DNA of 64,000 nt from Poindextera sp963706385 (GCA_963706385.1 OY970153.1:372001-436000), one strand, 5' to 3'. Shown: positions 52,985 through 62,559, numbered from the stretch's first letter. Made by a program: numbers and translations. The notes: generated from the letters alone by a model not told the origin.

Positions 52985-53419
52985 ATGGCCGCCGCCGAAA
53001 CCCTCAAAAGCCAAACCGAAAAGTATTCCGCCGCCGGCGCTCAGGCGTTCACCGAAGCGGTCGACAAGTCGCTGACCGCCCTGAACGCGCTGAATGCGCA
53101 TTCCAAGTCGAACCTGGAAGCCGTCGTGGCCTCGACCACGGCCGCGACCAAGGGTGCCGAAACCCTCGGCGCCCAGGCCATCGCCTACTCCAAGAAGTCG
53201 ATCGAGGACGGCATGACCGCCGCCCGTTCGCTGGGCGCCGCCCGCAGCGTGCAGGAAGTCGTCGAGCTGCAGACCAGCTTCGCCAAGTCGGCGCTCGAAG
53301 CCTATCTGGCCGAAATCAACAAGGCCTCGGAAACCGTCGCCGCCTCGTTCAAGGAAAGCCTGACCCCGCTGAACGCGCGCATGACCGCCGCGGTCGAGAC
53401 GTTCCAAGCCGCGCGCTGA
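52985..53419 (+). CDS. Phasin family protein
   Basis: A 144-residue helical amphipathic protein of the phasin family that coats PHB granules. It has no signal peptide. The sequence is Ala/Thr/Lys rich, with repeated coiled helices (NAHSKSNLEAVVASTTAATKG, LQTSFAKSALEAYLAEINKA). Together with phaC at 28861-30831 it indicates PHB storage. Start ATG at 52985 with AAGGAG seven bases upstream; the region ahead holds two PhaR-like palindromes and a strong terminator follows. Confidence 0.85.
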   Translation: MAAAETLKSQTEKYSAAGAQAFTEAVDKSLTALNALNAHSKSNLEAVVASTTAATKGAETLGAQAIAYSKKSIEDGMTAARSLGAARSVQEVVELQTSFAKSALEAYLAEINKASETVAASFKESLTPLNARMTAAVETFQAAR

Positions 53420-53451
53420 GCGCGGCCCGATGTTAGTAGCGTAAGCGTACC

Positions 53452-53482
53452 GGCCCGGGACGGCGACGTCCCGGGCCTTTTT
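53452..53482 (+). terminator. Rho-independent terminator after the phasin gene
   Basis: A 10-bp GC-rich stem (GGCCCGGGAC and its inverse) with a six-base loop, followed by five T. Confidence 0.9.
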
Positions 53483-53819
53483 CGTCCGGGCCGATTTGTC
53501 CATCGCAACCCGCGCGGCGATTCGCCCGGCGAATCGCGCCACCGGCCGCCAGGCCGCGCCTATCATCCGGTCGCCCAGCCCAAAATCGAGCTTCGCCCGA
53601 CTGCGCGATCCGGCGGCGCGGATCGAAGTCTTGCGCGTGTCCACCCCCACGGCGCCAAGGTCTTGTGGCCGGGCGCCTGAAGCGCGCCGGCTGGGCGCCG
53701 ATCGGCCGATGCGCGGTTGAATCGTCGCGGATGCCGATTGCGCCCTTCCAAACGGCGGCGTTTTCCATATCTAATCCTAGTGCGGCGCGGTTCGCCGCAC
53801 GCGTCGGAGAGCGTGGTCG
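53483..53819. other. Intergenic region before clpS
   Basis: 337 bases between the phasin terminator and clpS. Open frames on both strands are Arg/Pro-rich shadows without ribosome sites or recognisable families. AT-rich bases about 53760-53785 (TTTCCATATCTAATCC) could hold the clpS promoter. Confidence 0.45.
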
Positions 53820-54149
53820 ATGGCCGAGCGAAAGCAAGGTGATCCAGGCAAAGGCGTCGGCTCGGCCGTCGTCACCCAGACCAAGGCGAAAACGCAGAAG
53901 CCTTCGTTGTACCGCGTGCTGCTGTTGAACGACGACTACACGCCGATGGAGTTCGTCGTTTACGTTTTGGAGCGATTCTTTAACAAGTCCCGGGAGGACG
54001 CGACTAGGATCATGCTGCACGTCCACCAGCACGGTGTGGGCGTGTGCGGCGTATTCACCTACGAAGTGGCGGAGACCAAGGTGGCTCAGGTGGTCGATAC
54101 GGCCAGGCGTCATCAACACCCGCTTCAGTGCACCATGGAAAAGGATTGA
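53820..54149 (+). CDS. clpS: ATP-dependent Clp protease adaptor ClpS
   Basis: Delivers N-degron substrates to ClpAP. A 109-residue protein with VLLLNDDYTPMEFVV (33-47; Asn37-Asp38-Asp39 bind the N-terminal residue), the HVHQHG loop and the RRHQHPL C-terminal segment. The variable N-terminal 30 residues form the part that enters the ClpA pore. It is followed by clpA 10 bases later, one operon. Confidence 0.95.
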   Translation: MAERKQGDPGKGVGSAVVTQTKAKTQKPSLYRVLLLNDDYTPMEFVVYVLERFFNKSREDATRIMLHVHQHGVGVCGVFTYEVAETKVAQVVDTARRHQHPLQCTMEKD

Positions 54150-54159
54150 GAGGTCTCCC

Positions 54160-56487
54160 TTGCCTTCTTTCTCGCGCAACCTCGAAGAGACGCTTCACCG
54201 GGCGGTGGCGTTCGCCAATGAGCGAAAGCACGAATACGCCACGCTGGAGCACCTGCTGCTGGCCCTGATCGACGATCAGGACGCCACCGCGGTGATGAAC
54301 GCCTGCGACGTCGACATGGCCGCGCTGAAGAAGAGCCTGGTCAATTACCTCGACACCGAGCTCACCTCGCTGATCGTCGAGGACGGCGAGGACGCCAAGC
54401 CCACCCAGGGGTTCCAGCGTGTGATCCAGCGCGCGGTGATCCACGTGCAGTCCTCGGGCCGCGACGACGTGACCGGGGCCAATGTGCTGGTGGCGATCTT
54501 CTCCGAGCGGGAGAGCCACGCCGCCTATTTCCTGCAGGAGCAGGAGATGACCCGCTACGATGCGGTCAACTTCATCGCCCACGGCATCGCCAAGAAGGCC
54601 GGGGCCTCGGAGCCGCGCGCGGTCAAGGGATCGAGCGAGGAGGGCGAGGAAAAGCCCCAGGTCAAGACCGGCGGCGAGGCGCTGGAAGCCTATTGCATCA
54701 ACCTCAACGACAAGGCCCGCCAGGGCAAGGTCGACCCGCTGATCGGCCGCGCCAACGAGGTCGAACGCTGCATCCAGATCCTGTGCCGGCGCACCAAGAA
54801 CAACCCGCTGCTGGTGGGCGATCCCGGCGTCGGCAAGACCGCGATCGCCGAGGGCCTGGCCCGCAAGATCGTCAAGCACGACGTGCCCGAGGTGCTCTCC
54901 GGCGCCACCATCTTCTCGCTCGACATGGGCGCGCTGTTGGCCGGCACCCGCTACCGCGGCGACTTCGAGGAGCGGGTCAAGCAGGTGATCAAGGAGCTGG
55001 AGACCCACCCCAACGCCATCCTGTTCATCGACGAGATCCACACCGTGATCGGCGCCGGCGCGACCAGCGGCGGGGCGATGGACGCCTCCAACCTGCTCAA
55101 GCCGGCCCTGGCCTCGGGCACGCTGCGTTGCATGGGCTCGACCACCTACAAGGAGTTCCGCCAGCACTTCGAGAAGGACCGCGCCCTGGTGCGCCGGTTC
55201 CAGAAGATCGACGTCAACGAGCCGACGGTCGCCGACACCCTGAAGATACTCAAGGGCCTGAAGACCTACTACGAGGACTTCCACAAGCTGCGCTACACCG
55301 CCGAGGCGCTGAAGGCGGCGGTCGATCTGTCGGCGCGCTACATCACCGACCGCAAGCTGCCGGACAAGGCGATCGACATCATCGACGAGGCGGGCGCCTC
55401 CCAGATGCTGCTGCCCGAATCCCGGCGCAAGAAGACCATCGGCGTCAAGGAGGTCGAGGCGGTGGTCGCCAAGATCGCCCGCATCCCGCCCAAGTCGGTC
55501 TCCAAGTCCGACACCGAGGCGCTCAAGGATCTGGAGGACGATCTGCACCGCGCGGTGTACGGCCAGGACGAGGCGATCCACCAGTTGTCCGCCGCGATGA
55601 AGATGGCCCGCGCCGGCCTGCGCGATCCGCAAAAGCCGATCGGCTGCTATCTGTTCTCGGGCCCCACCGGCACCGGCAAGACCGAGACCGCCCGTCAGCT
55701 CGCCCTGACCCTGGGGATCGAGCTGCTGCGCTTCGACATGTCGGAATACATGGAGCGCCACACCGTCAGCCGCCTGATCGGCGCGCCGCCGGGCTATGTC
55801 GGTCATGACCAGGGCGGGCTGTTGACCGACGCGGTCGATCAGCATCCGCACGCAGTGGTGCTGCTGGACGAGATCGAGAAGGCCCACCAGGACGTCTACA
55901 ACATCCTGCTGCAGGTGATGGATCACGGCGCCCTGACCGACGCGGTCGGCAAGAAGGTCGATTTCAGGAACGTGATCCTGATCATGACCACCAACGCCGG
56001 GGCCGCCGAGGGCCAGCGCCAGTCGATCGGTTTCGGCCGCGGGCGCTCCGAGGGCGAGGACGAGGCGGCGATCAAGCGGATCTTCTCGCCGGAGTTCCGC
56101 AACCGGCTCGACGCGACGGTGGCGTTCAAGTCCCTGTCGCCCGAGATCATCCGCCAGGTGGTGCAGAAGTTCGTGCTGCAGCTCGAGGCGCAACTGGCCG
56201 ACCGTCACGTCACCATCGAGCTGTCCGACGACGCCGCCGACTGGCTGGCCAAGAACGGCTTCGACGAGCTCTACGGCGCGCGGCCGCTGGCCCGGGTGAT
56301 CCAGGAGCACATCAAAAAGCCGCTCGCCGACGAGATCCTGTTCGGCAAGCTGGTCCGCGGCGGCCACGTCAAGGTCGGCCTCAAGGAGGGCAAGCTGACT
56401 TTCGACGTCGAAGCGGCCAAGGGCGGCCCGGCCGCGCCGACCGACGCGGCCGACGCCGGAGAACAGGAGCCGGCCCTGGCCGAATAG
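54160..56487 (+). CDS. clpA: ATP-dependent Clp protease ATPase subunit ClpA
   Basis: A 775-residue AAA+ unfoldase. The N-domain is 1-145. D1 has Walker A GDPGVGKTA near 224 and Walker B LFIDEIHTV; D2 has GPTGTGKTETA near 503 and VLLDEIEKAH. The Ile-Gly-Phe/Leu ClpP loop is IGFGRG near 625. TTG at 54160 is the start, with GAGAGG seven bases upstream; the in-frame sequence upstream is clpS in another frame. The last 30 residues are Ala/Glu rich. It works with ClpS upstream in degradation of N-degron and cell-cycle proteins. Confidence 0.95.
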   Translation: MPSFSRNLEETLHRAVAFANERKHEYATLEHLLLALIDDQDATAVMNACDVDMAALKKSLVNYLDTELTSLIVEDGEDAKPTQGFQRVIQRAVIHVQSSGRDDVTGANVLVAIFSERESHAAYFLQEQEMTRYDAVNFIAHGIAKKAGASEPRAVKGSSEEGEEKPQVKTGGEALEAYCINLNDKARQGKVDPLIGRANEVERCIQILCRRTKNNPLLVGDPGVGKTAIAEGLARKIVKHDVPEVLSGATIFSLDMGALLAGTRYRGDFEERVKQVIKELETHPNAILFIDEIHTVIGAGATSGGAMDASNLLKPALASGTLRCMGSTTYKEFRQHFEKDRALVRRFQKIDVNEPTVADTLKILKGLKTYYEDFHKLRYTAEALKAAVDLSARYITDRKLPDKAIDIIDEAGASQMLLPESRRKKTIGVKEVEAVVAKIARIPPKSVSKSDTEALKDLEDDLHRAVYGQDEAIHQLSAAMKMARAGLRDPQKPIGCYLFSGPTGTGKTETARQLALTLGIELLRFDMSEYMERHTVSRLIGAPPGYVGHDQGGLLTDAVDQHPHAVVLLDEIEKAHQDVYNILLQVMDHGALTDAVGKKVDFRNVILIMTTNAGAAEGQRQSIGFGRGRSEGEDEAAIKRIFSPEFRNRLDATVAFKSLSPEIIRQVVQKFVLQLEAQLADRHVTIELSDDAADWLAKNGFDELYGARPLARVIQEHIKKPLADEILFGKLVRGGHVKVGLKEGKLTFDVEAAKGGPAAPTDAADAGEQEPALAE

Positions 56488-56539
56488 GTCCGCTCGCGCG
56501 GCCGCGGATTGTCCGGATTCGCTCGAATCCCGCCGGCGC

Positions 56540-56977
56540 TCAGCTGATCATCGCCGCGATCCGCTTGGCCAGGTCCGCCAGCTCGGCGGCGTCGGCCATG
56601 CCGCCCTGGCTGTGGGGGCGCAGGGGCGCGCCCTCCCAGCGGGGGATGATGTGGAAGTGCAGGTGGTAGATGGTCTGGCCCGACAGCGCGCCGTTGAACT
56701 GGGCGACCATGATCCCGTCCGGCTCGAGCGCCGCGCGCACGGCGCGGGTGACGCGCTGCACCCCGAGGATCAGGGGGGAAAGCACCTGCGGCTCGACGTC
56801 CAAGAGGTTGCGGGCCACACCCTGTTTCGGGATCACCAGGGTGTGGCCGCGCGACTGCGGGAAGACGTCCATGAAGGCCAGCACATGCTCGTCCTCGAAC
56901 ACCCGCGCGCTGGGCGCCTCGCCGCGCAGGATCTTGGCGAAGATGTTGTTTGGGTCGTAGACGCCGTCGAGGCTCAT
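56540..56977 (-). CDS. HIT family protein
   Basis: A 145-residue nucleotide hydrolase/transferase of the histidine triad family. The triad HLHFHII is at 105-111, with the preceding NIFAKILRGE and IPKQGVARNLLD typical of HinT-like proteins. Probably hydrolyses purine nucleoside phosphoramidates. It is convergent with clpA, with 52 bases between stops. Confidence 0.9.
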   Translation of the reverse strand: MSLDGVYDPNNIFAKILRGEAPSARVFEDEHVLAFMDVFPQSRGHTLVIPKQGVARNLLDVEPQVLSPLILGVQRVTRAVRAALEPDGIMVAQFNGALSGQTIYHLHFHIIPRWEGAPLRPHSQGGMADAAELADLAKRIAAMIS

Positions 56978-57034
56978 GGGGTCGCTCCTTTCGGTGTTGT
57001 CGCGCCCGGGCGACGGGCTGGCAAGCGGGGAGGG

Positions 57035-58198
57035 TCAATCGCCGGCGGGTGGGGGATTTTCCCGCCGGAATGGCGAATACGCCTCCTCCAGCCACTCCAT
57101 CTCCTCGGTCATGGCCGCGCGCTCCTGGTCGAGGAAGCGGGCGACGGGGGCGCGGAGGGCGGGGTCGGCGATCCAGTGGGCGGAGTAGACCGGCGCCGGC
57201 AGATAGCCGCGGGCGATCTTGTGCTGGCCTTGCGCCCCGGCCTCGACCCGCGCCAGGCCCAGGCGGATGGCGTGCTCGATCGCCTGGTAGTAGCAGAGTT
57301 CGAAATGCAGGAAGGAAACCTCCTCGATGCAGCCCCAGTTGCGGCCATAGAGGCAGTCCGCGCCGATCAGGTTCAGCGCCCCGGCGATCCAGCGGCCGTC
57401 GCGGCGGGCCATCAGCAGCAGCACCCGATCGGCCATCCGCTCGCCCAACAGCGAGAAGAACAGCCGGTTGAGGTACGGCCGGCCCCATTTGCGCGCGCCG
57501 GTGTCCATGTAGAAGCGGAAGAAGGCGTCCCAGTGATCCTCGGTCAGGTCCGCGCCGGTCAGGCCGACGATCTCCACCTGGGCCAGCGCGTCGCGCCGCT
57601 CGCGCCGGATGGTCTTGCGCCGGCCCGAGGACAGGGCGGCGAGGAAGTCGTCGAAGCTGGAATAGCCGGCGTTATGCCAATGGTACTGCTGGTTCTGGCG
57701 CTGCAGGAGGCCCTGCTCGCCCAGGAAGCGCCAATCCGCCTCGCTCGGGAAGGTCACGTGCAGCGACGAGGCGCCCGAGCGCTCGCACACGCCGAGCGCC
57801 CCGCCCAGCAGCACGCGGCGGGCGGCGTCGCGGTCTGTGCCGGGCCGCGCCAGCATCCGTGGGCCGGTCACCGGCGAGAACGGCGAGGCGCACTGCAGCT
57901 TGGGGTAATAGGCCCCGCCGGCCCGCTCGTAGGCGTCGGCCCAGGCGTGGTCGAAGATGTATTCGCCCTGGCTGTGGGACTTCAGATAGAGCGGCATGAC
58001 CGCGCAGATATCACCGGCCTCGTCCTCGACAGAGATGTGGCGGGGGCCCCAGCCGGTGCGCTCGACGGCGCAGCCGGACTCTTCGAGAATGTCCAAAAAA
58101 TCGTAAGAAACGAAGGGGTTGGCCTGATAATCCGAAGCCCCCGCGCAGGCGTCCCAGGCGACGCGCCCGATCTCCTTGACGCGGCCGTGAACCCTCAC
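57035..58198 (-). CDS. FemAB-like/DUF482 acyltransferase-fold protein
   Basis: A 387-residue cytoplasmic protein matching the peptidogalycan-biosynthesis/recognition family (PF04339) with a GNAT-like fold. Distinctive parts are NPFVSYDFLDILEESGCA, GWGPRHI, MPLYLKSHSQGEYIFDHAWADA, the HVTFPSE-WHN region and ARVEAGAQGQHKIARGY. The GTG at 58198 is chosen because homologues begin around the A-W-D segment; the open frame further upstream runs through the neighbour genes. It is the last gene of a cluster with GDPD and RidA (19 bases after GDPD). Function in cell-envelope peptide/amino-acid transfer is suspected. Confidence 0.8.
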   Translation of the reverse strand: MRVHGRVKEIGRVAWDACAGASDYQANPFVSYDFLDILEESGCAVERTGWGPRHISVEDEAGDICAVMPLYLKSHSQGEYIFDHAWADAYERAGGAYYPKLQCASPFSPVTGPRMLARPGTDRDAARRVLLGGALGVCERSGASSLHVTFPSEADWRFLGEQGLLQRQNQQYHWHNAGYSSFDDFLAALSSGRRKTIRRERRDALAQVEIVGLTGADLTEDHWDAFFRFYMDTGARKWGRPYLNRLFFSLLGERMADRVLLLMARRDGRWIAGALNLIGADCLYGRNWGCIEEVSFLHFELCYYQAIEHAIRLGLARVEAGAQGQHKIARGYLPAPVYSAHWIADPALRAPVARFLDQERAAMTEEMEWLEEAYSPFRRENPPPAGD

Positions 58199-58215
58199 CG
58201 CCGGCCGCAGGCCTG

Positions 58216-58992
58216 TCACGGGGCGAAGCCCTCGAAGATCAGGTTGTCGCAGTGCTTCCGAATCCCCGCCCATTGCTCGGGCGAGCGCACGGTCCAGGCG
58301 ACCACCGGCATGCCGGACTTGCGCAAGGCGCCGGCGCGCTTGGACGGCAGCATGTCGAGGCCCAGGGCCAGAAAGTGCGGCTTGGCGATCGAGACGTGCT
58401 CCAGCGCCGCGAACGCCCGCCGCTGTTCCGGCGCGGTCTTCTTGGCGGCCTCGTCGGCATAGGCGTAGCTGTCCAGTCCGCGCAGTATCTTGGGATGATG
58501 CTGGGCGAACCAGGCTTGGGAATAGGGGTTGAAGCCGATCACCGCGGTCGGGCCGTTGTGGTCGATCAGGACCTCGTGCACCCGTTTTTCCAGCGCGCCC
58601 ACCTCGCCGGCCGGGGTCTTCAGCTCGATCAGCACCATGGCCCGGTGGCCGACCAGGGTCAGGGTCTCGCCGAGGGTGGGGATGGTCTCGTCGGTTCCGG
58701 CCAGCGTCAGCGCGCCGAGTTCGTCGGCGGTGCGGTCGCTCAGGCGGCCCCGGACCCCGGTCAATCGGTCGAGCTTGGCGTCGTGGAACACCACCGCCTC
58801 GCCGTCGGCGGTGAGCTGGACGTCGAGTTCGATGCCGTAGCCGCCCGCGCAGGCCGCCTGGAACGCCGCCAGGGAGTTCTCCGGCGCGCCGTTTGGCGAC
58901 CACAGGCCGCGATGGGCGATCGGCGGGCCGAAGAGCCGCTCCCAGGCCTCGCCGAACAGGGCCTTCGGCTCGATGTCGCCGGTCAGGGTCAT
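58216..58992 (-). CDS. Glycerophosphodiester phosphodiesterase
   Basis: Hydrolyses deacylated phospholipid diesters to glycerol-3-phosphate and alcohol. A 258-residue GDPD TIM barrel without signal peptide. The catalytic HR in IAHRGLWSPNG, EN in APENSLAAF, metal ligands in ELDVQLTADG and VVFHD, and the Lys/Glu at IELKTP are all present. The ATG at 58992 overlaps the RidA stop by 4 bases (ATGA). Confidence 0.88.
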   Translation of the reverse strand: MTLTGDIEPKALFGEAWERLFGPPIAHRGLWSPNGAPENSLAAFQAACAGGYGIELDVQLTADGEAVVFHDAKLDRLTGVRGRLSDRTADELGALTLAGTDETIPTLGETLTLVGHRAMVLIELKTPAGEVGALEKRVHEVLIDHNGPTAVIGFNPYSQAWFAQHHPKILRGLDSYAYADEAAKKTAPEQRRAFAALEHVSIAKPHFLALGLDMLPSKRAGALRKSGMPVVAWTVRSPEQWAGIRKHCDNLIFEGFAP

Positions 58993-59450
58993 CGGACTTG
59001 CACCACGGCGTCGACCTCGACGGTGAAATTGAGCGGCAGGCGGTAGACGCCGACGGCCGAGCGGGCGTGACGGCCGGCCTCGCCGAACGCCTCGACCATC
59101 AGGTCCGAACAGCCGTTCAGCACCTTGGGAATGTCGAAGAATCCGGAGCCGGCCTGGACGAAGCCGCCCAGCCTGACCACCCGGACCACGCGGTCGAGGT
59201 CGCCGCCGCACGCGGCCTTCATCTGGGCCAGAAGGTTGATCCCGCACAGCCGCGCGGCTTGGCAGGCGGCCTCCAGATCGACGTCCTCGCCGACCACGCC
59301 GCGCACCCCGCCGCCGGCGTCGACCGAGACCTGGCCGGAGATGTGGACCAGATCGCCCGCGCGCACGAACGGCGCATAGTTGGCCACCGGCGCGATCGGC
59401 TCGGGCAGCGCGACTCCGGCGGCGGTGAGACGGTGTTCGACGCTCGACAT
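58989..59450 (-). CDS. RidA family protein (YjgF/YER057c, long subfamily)
   Basis: A 153-residue member of the RidA superfamily. Visible parts are ANYAPFVRAGDLVHISGQV, the conserved region CGINLLAQMKAA, VVRVVRLGGFV and the C-terminal RSAVGVYRLPLNFTVEVDAVVQ. The catalytic Arg of true RidA (in GRx(A/S)R) is here HARSAVG, with Arg seen. True RidA deaminates reactive enamines; this long-type subfamily has no assigned substrate. Overlaps GDPD by 4 bases. Confidence 0.82.
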   Translation of the reverse strand: MSSVEHRLTAAGVALPEPIAPVANYAPFVRAGDLVHISGQVSVDAGGGVRGVVGEDVDLEAACQAARLCGINLLAQMKAACGGDLDRVVRVVRLGGFVQAGSGFFDIPKVLNGCSDLMVEAFGEAGRHARSAVGVYRLPLNFTVEVDAVVQVR

Positions 59451-59527
59451 AGAGGCTCCTCGCGTCCCTTGGTCATAGCCCCAAGGGCTTTGCGTGTGCC
59501 AGATTGAATCGCCGCGCCAGGTTTTTT

Positions 59528-59625
59528 CCGCTCATCCCCGCGCAAGCGGGGACCCAGGTTTTTTCTGCAACCCGTTGCGCTCTAAGATAAAACGCCTGGA
59601 TTCCCGCTTTCGCGGGGACGAGCGG
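59528..59625. repeat. Intact ~98-bp palindromic element
   Basis: Arms CCGCTCATCCCCGCG...CCCAGG and their inverse; about 30 of 37 positions pair. Similar arms bound the island at 6431 and 8920. It is a dispersed intergenic palindrome in this genome. Confidence 0.8.
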
Positions 59626-59646
59626 GTCAAAGAGGGCCGTCACCCC

Positions 59647-60906
59647 TTATGGCCGGTTCGGCTTCAAGGATCGGCCGGAAACCACCGCGCCGGCGCCGAA
59701 GCGGGCGCGCAGGGCGTCGACGGCCCGTTCGCTGGAGCGCGCCCGCCGCTCCTCGTCGGCGAACAGGTCCAATCCCTCGGCGGCGTCGACGAAGTCCGAC
59801 AGCCCCGCGCCGATCAGGCGATAGGCGCGCCCGCCGGCCTCGGCGGCCAACAGCTCGCGGGCGATGGCGAACAGGGTGCGGGCGGCCTGGGTCGGCACGG
59901 CCAGGGTCCGCCTGCGGGTGACGATGCGAAAATCGGCGGTGCGCAGCTTCAGCGTGGCGACGCGGCCGGCGACGCCGCTCTTGCGGGCGGTGCGCGCCAC
60001 CCGCTCGCACAGCGGCCAGAGCCGGTCCTCCAGATCCCCGATCCCGCTCAGGTCGTCGAAGAAGGTGGTCTCGGCGCTGATCGCCTTGCGGACCTGGTCG
60101 GGATCGACCGCCCGCGCGTCTTGGCCATGCGCCAGTTGCGACAGGCGAAGCCCGTAGGCCCCCCAGCGCTCGGCCAGGTCCTTCGGCTCGGCCCGGGCGA
60201 GGTCGGCGACGATGCGAAATCCGGCCGCCTCCAGCGACCGGACGAAGGCCGGCCCGACGCCGGGCAGGATCGACACCGGCCGCGGGGCCAGGAAGGCTCG
60301 CGCCTCGGCCGCCCCGATCACCGAAAAGCCGCGCGGCTTGTCCAGGTCCGAGGCGATCTTGGCCAGGAACTTGTTCGCCGCCAGCCCGATCGAGACGGTC
60401 AGGCCAACCTCGCGCTCGATCTCGGCTTGCAGCCGGGCCAGCACCAGGGCCGCGCAGCCGCCGTGCAGGCGCTCGGAGCCGGACAGGTCCATCCACGCCT
60501 CGTCCAGCGACAGCGGCTGGACCAGCGGGGTCAGGGCGTCGAGCTTGGCCATGATCCGGGCGCTGTCGGCGCGGTACTTGGCGAAATCCGGCGGAATGAC
60601 CACCGCCTGCGGGCACAGCTTGCGCGCCTTGAACATCGGCATGGCCGAGCGCACGCCGTAGATGCGGGCGATGTAGCAGCAGGTGGTGACCACCCCGCGC
60701 TTGCCGCCGCCGACGATCACCGGAACATCGCGCAATTCCGGTCGGTCGCGCTTCTCCACCGAGGCGTAGAAGGCGTCGCAGTCCATGTGGGCGATGGTCA
60801 GGCCGGTCAGCTCGGGATGGCTGACGATCCGGGGCGAGCCGCAGCGCGGGCAGCGGGCCGGCGCAGCCGCGTCCAGCGTCAGGCAGTCGCGGCAGAGGCT
60901 GGTCAT
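59647..60906 (-). CDS. dinB: DNA polymerase IV (Y-family), zinc-knuckle variant
   Basis: A translesion polymerase of 419 residues. The N-terminus has a CxxC...CPRC knuckle (Cys5, 8, 19, 22) common in alphaproteobacterial DinB. The palm carries HMDCDAFYASVEKRD (Asp42, Asp44) and SLDEAWMDL (catalytic Asp-Glu). The HhH segment is SILPGVGPAFVRSL. The ATG at 60906 overlaps the ROK kinase stop by 4 bases. No SOS box was recognised upstream of the operon. Confidence 0.93.
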   Translation of the reverse strand: MTSLCRDCLTLDAAAPARCPRCGSPRIVSHPELTGLTIAHMDCDAFYASVEKRDRPELRDVPVIVGGGKRGVVTTCCYIARIYGVRSAMPMFKARKLCPQAVVIPPDFAKYRADSARIMAKLDALTPLVQPLSLDEAWMDLSGSERLHGGCAALVLARLQAEIEREVGLTVSIGLAANKFLAKIASDLDKPRGFSVIGAAEARAFLAPRPVSILPGVGPAFVRSLEAAGFRIVADLARAEPKDLAERWGAYGLRLSQLAHGQDARAVDPDQVRKAISAETTFFDDLSGIGDLEDRLWPLCERVARTARKSGVAGRVATLKLRTADFRIVTRRRTLAVPTQAARTLFAIARELLAAEAGGRAYRLIGAGLSDFVDAAEGLDLFADEERRARSSERAVDALRARFGAGAVVSGRSLKPNRP

Positions 60907-61802
60907 TCCAGCGGCCACAGCCAGGCCGCGCCGCGCACGCCCGAGCTGTCGCCATGCGCGGCGGGGCGGATCGGGGTCTCGAAGATGTCCGAGAACAGCC
61001 GCGGCGCGATCGCGGCGGGCAGGCGATCGTAGAGCTCGCCGACGTTCGACATCCCGCCGCCCAGCACGATCACGTCCGGATCGATCAGGTTGACCACCAT
61101 GGCCAGGGCGCGGCCCAGCCGGTCGACATAGGCGTCCAGCGCGGCGACCGCTTGCGCCGCGCCGCCCCGCGCCGCGGCCACCACGTCCTGGGCGGACAGC
61201 CGCCGGCCCGCGCGGTGCTCGTAGTCCCGCTCCAGCCCCGTGCCCGAGACGTAGAGCTCCAGGCATCCCCGCTGGCCGCACCAGCACAGGGGCGCGGGGA
61301 TTTCGTCCGGTCCGGGCCAGGGCAGGGGGACGTGGCCGCATTCGCCGGCGACGCCGTTTCGTCCCACGATCAGGCCGCCGTTCGCGACCAGGCCGCCGCC
61401 GCAGCCGGTTCCGAGGATCATGGCGAACACCACCGCGCAGCCCACGCCGGCGCCGTCCGCGGCTTCCGACAGCGCCAGGCAGTTGGCGTCGTTGGCCGTG
61501 CGCACCGGCCGGCCCAGGATGCGCTCCAGGTCCAGATGGAACGGACGCCCATTCAGCCAGGTCGAATTGGCGTTGCGGATCAGGCCGGTTCTGGGCGAGA
61601 TCGAACCGGGCGTGGCGACGCCGATGCTTCCCCGGCCGCCGGCCTCGCCTTCAGCCCGGGCCACCAGTTCGGCGACGACGTTCAGGGCGGCGTCGTAGTC
61701 GCGCGGATTGGGCGCGCGGACCCGCGCGCGGAAGCGGCCCTCGGCGTCGATCGCCGCCGCCTCGATCTTGGTGCCGCCGAAATCGACTCCGATGCGGATC
61801 AT
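60903..61802 (-). CDS. ROK family sugar kinase
   Basis: A 299-residue ATP-dependent kinase. It has the N-terminal phosphate motif DFGGTK (7-12), the substrate motif ANDANC, GTGCGGG, and the zinc-binding CWCGQRGC with His in GECGHVPL. The RK family phosphorylates glucose, fructose, N-acetylglucosamine or N-acetylmannosamine; the substrate is not determinable. It overlaps dinB and the HAD gene by 4 bases each, one operon. Confidence 0.85.
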   Translation of the reverse strand: MIRIGVDFGGTKIEAAAIDAEGRFRARVRAPNPRDYDAALNVVAELVARAEGEAGGRGSIGVATPGSISPRTGLIRNANSTWLNGRPFHLDLERILGRPVRTANDANCLALSEAADGAGVGCAVVFAMILGTGCGGGLVANGGLIVGRNGVAGECGHVPLPWPGPDEIPAPLCWCGQRGCLELYVSGTGLERDYEHRAGRRLSAQDVVAAARGGAAQAVAALDAYVDRLGRALAMVVNLIDPDVIVLGGGMSNVGELYDRLPAAIAPRLFSDIFETPIRPAAHGDSSGVRGAAWLWPLE

Positions 61803-62449
61803 CGCGGCCTGGGCTTCAGCACCGCCTCCAGTTCGGCGGCGAGGGTGGGCCAGTCGTCGATCCGCCGGTGCAGCGGCGAGGCGGGCGCATACTGGCGTAG
61901 GCGCTCGTCGGCCACATGCTGGAAGCGGTGCACCGCCGGCGCGGCCTGGGCCGCCGAATCGAGGTTGTGCAGCAGATCGTCGACGAAGGCGGACGGATGC
62001 GCGGTGCGGGCGGCCAGGCCGGCCACCGCCTCGCCCTTCGGCCCCTCGTTGATGATCATCGGATAATCGATGCCGTGGCGCGCCAGCCAGCGTTCGCGCG
62101 GCAGGCGGGCATGGCCGGGCGCGTTGGTCAGCACCACGATGTCGGCCTTGCGCGCCAGCCGGTTCAACGAGGCCACCGCGTGGGGGGCCGGCTCCATCAA
62201 CTCCGAGCCGAATCGGAAGAAGTCGTCGAACAGGATCTTACCGGTCGGAACGTCGATGTGGCGCGTCTCGCCGAGCTTGTAGATGTTCTGGAACAGCGCG
62301 AAACGCTCGATCCGCATCTCGTAGCCGCGCTCGGCCACATAGCGGCCAAACCCATGCATGAACAGGCCCAGCACCTCGTCGACATCGACGATGAGCAGGG
62401 GCCGATCCGCTCGGACTTCGATCGAGGCCGGGTCCTTGGGCTCGCTCAC
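61799..62449 (-). CDS. HAD-like hydrolase
   Basis: A 216-residue protein with the HAD layout: nucleophile and acid Asp in LIVDVDEVLG (Asp22, Asp24), the Thr/Ser in VLTNAPGH, Lys in GPKGEAV and acidic motif IV FVDDLLHNL. It has a helical cap insertion (about 25-85). The phosphatase substrate is unknown. It starts the operon with the ROK kinase and dinB, with 110 bases to the divergent divK gene. Confidence 0.75.
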   Translation of the reverse strand: MSEPKDPASIEVRADRPLLIVDVDEVLGLFMHGFGRYVAERGYEMRIERFALFQNIYKLGETRHIDVPTGKILFDDFFRFGSELMEPAPHAVASLNRLARKADIVVLTNAPGHARLPRERWLARHGIDYPMIINEGPKGEAVAGLAARTAHPSAFVDDLLHNLDSAAQAAPAVHRFQHVADERLRQYAPASPLHRRIDDWPTLAAELEAVLKPRPR

Positions 62450-62559
62450 GGGGTGACCTTCGCAGTCAACGCGGACTTAAGGATATCGTGTGATTAGCTG
62501 TATGACAGCGGACGGAGCGAGTTTTTCGCCATGGACGCCGCGACAGGCTCGGGTTTCGA

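Noticed and set aside
62450..62559. CtrA-binding site upstream of divK
   Set aside because: TTAA and TTAG half-sites exist in 62470-62500, but the spacing is not the TTAA-N7-TTAA arrangement, so I do not call it.
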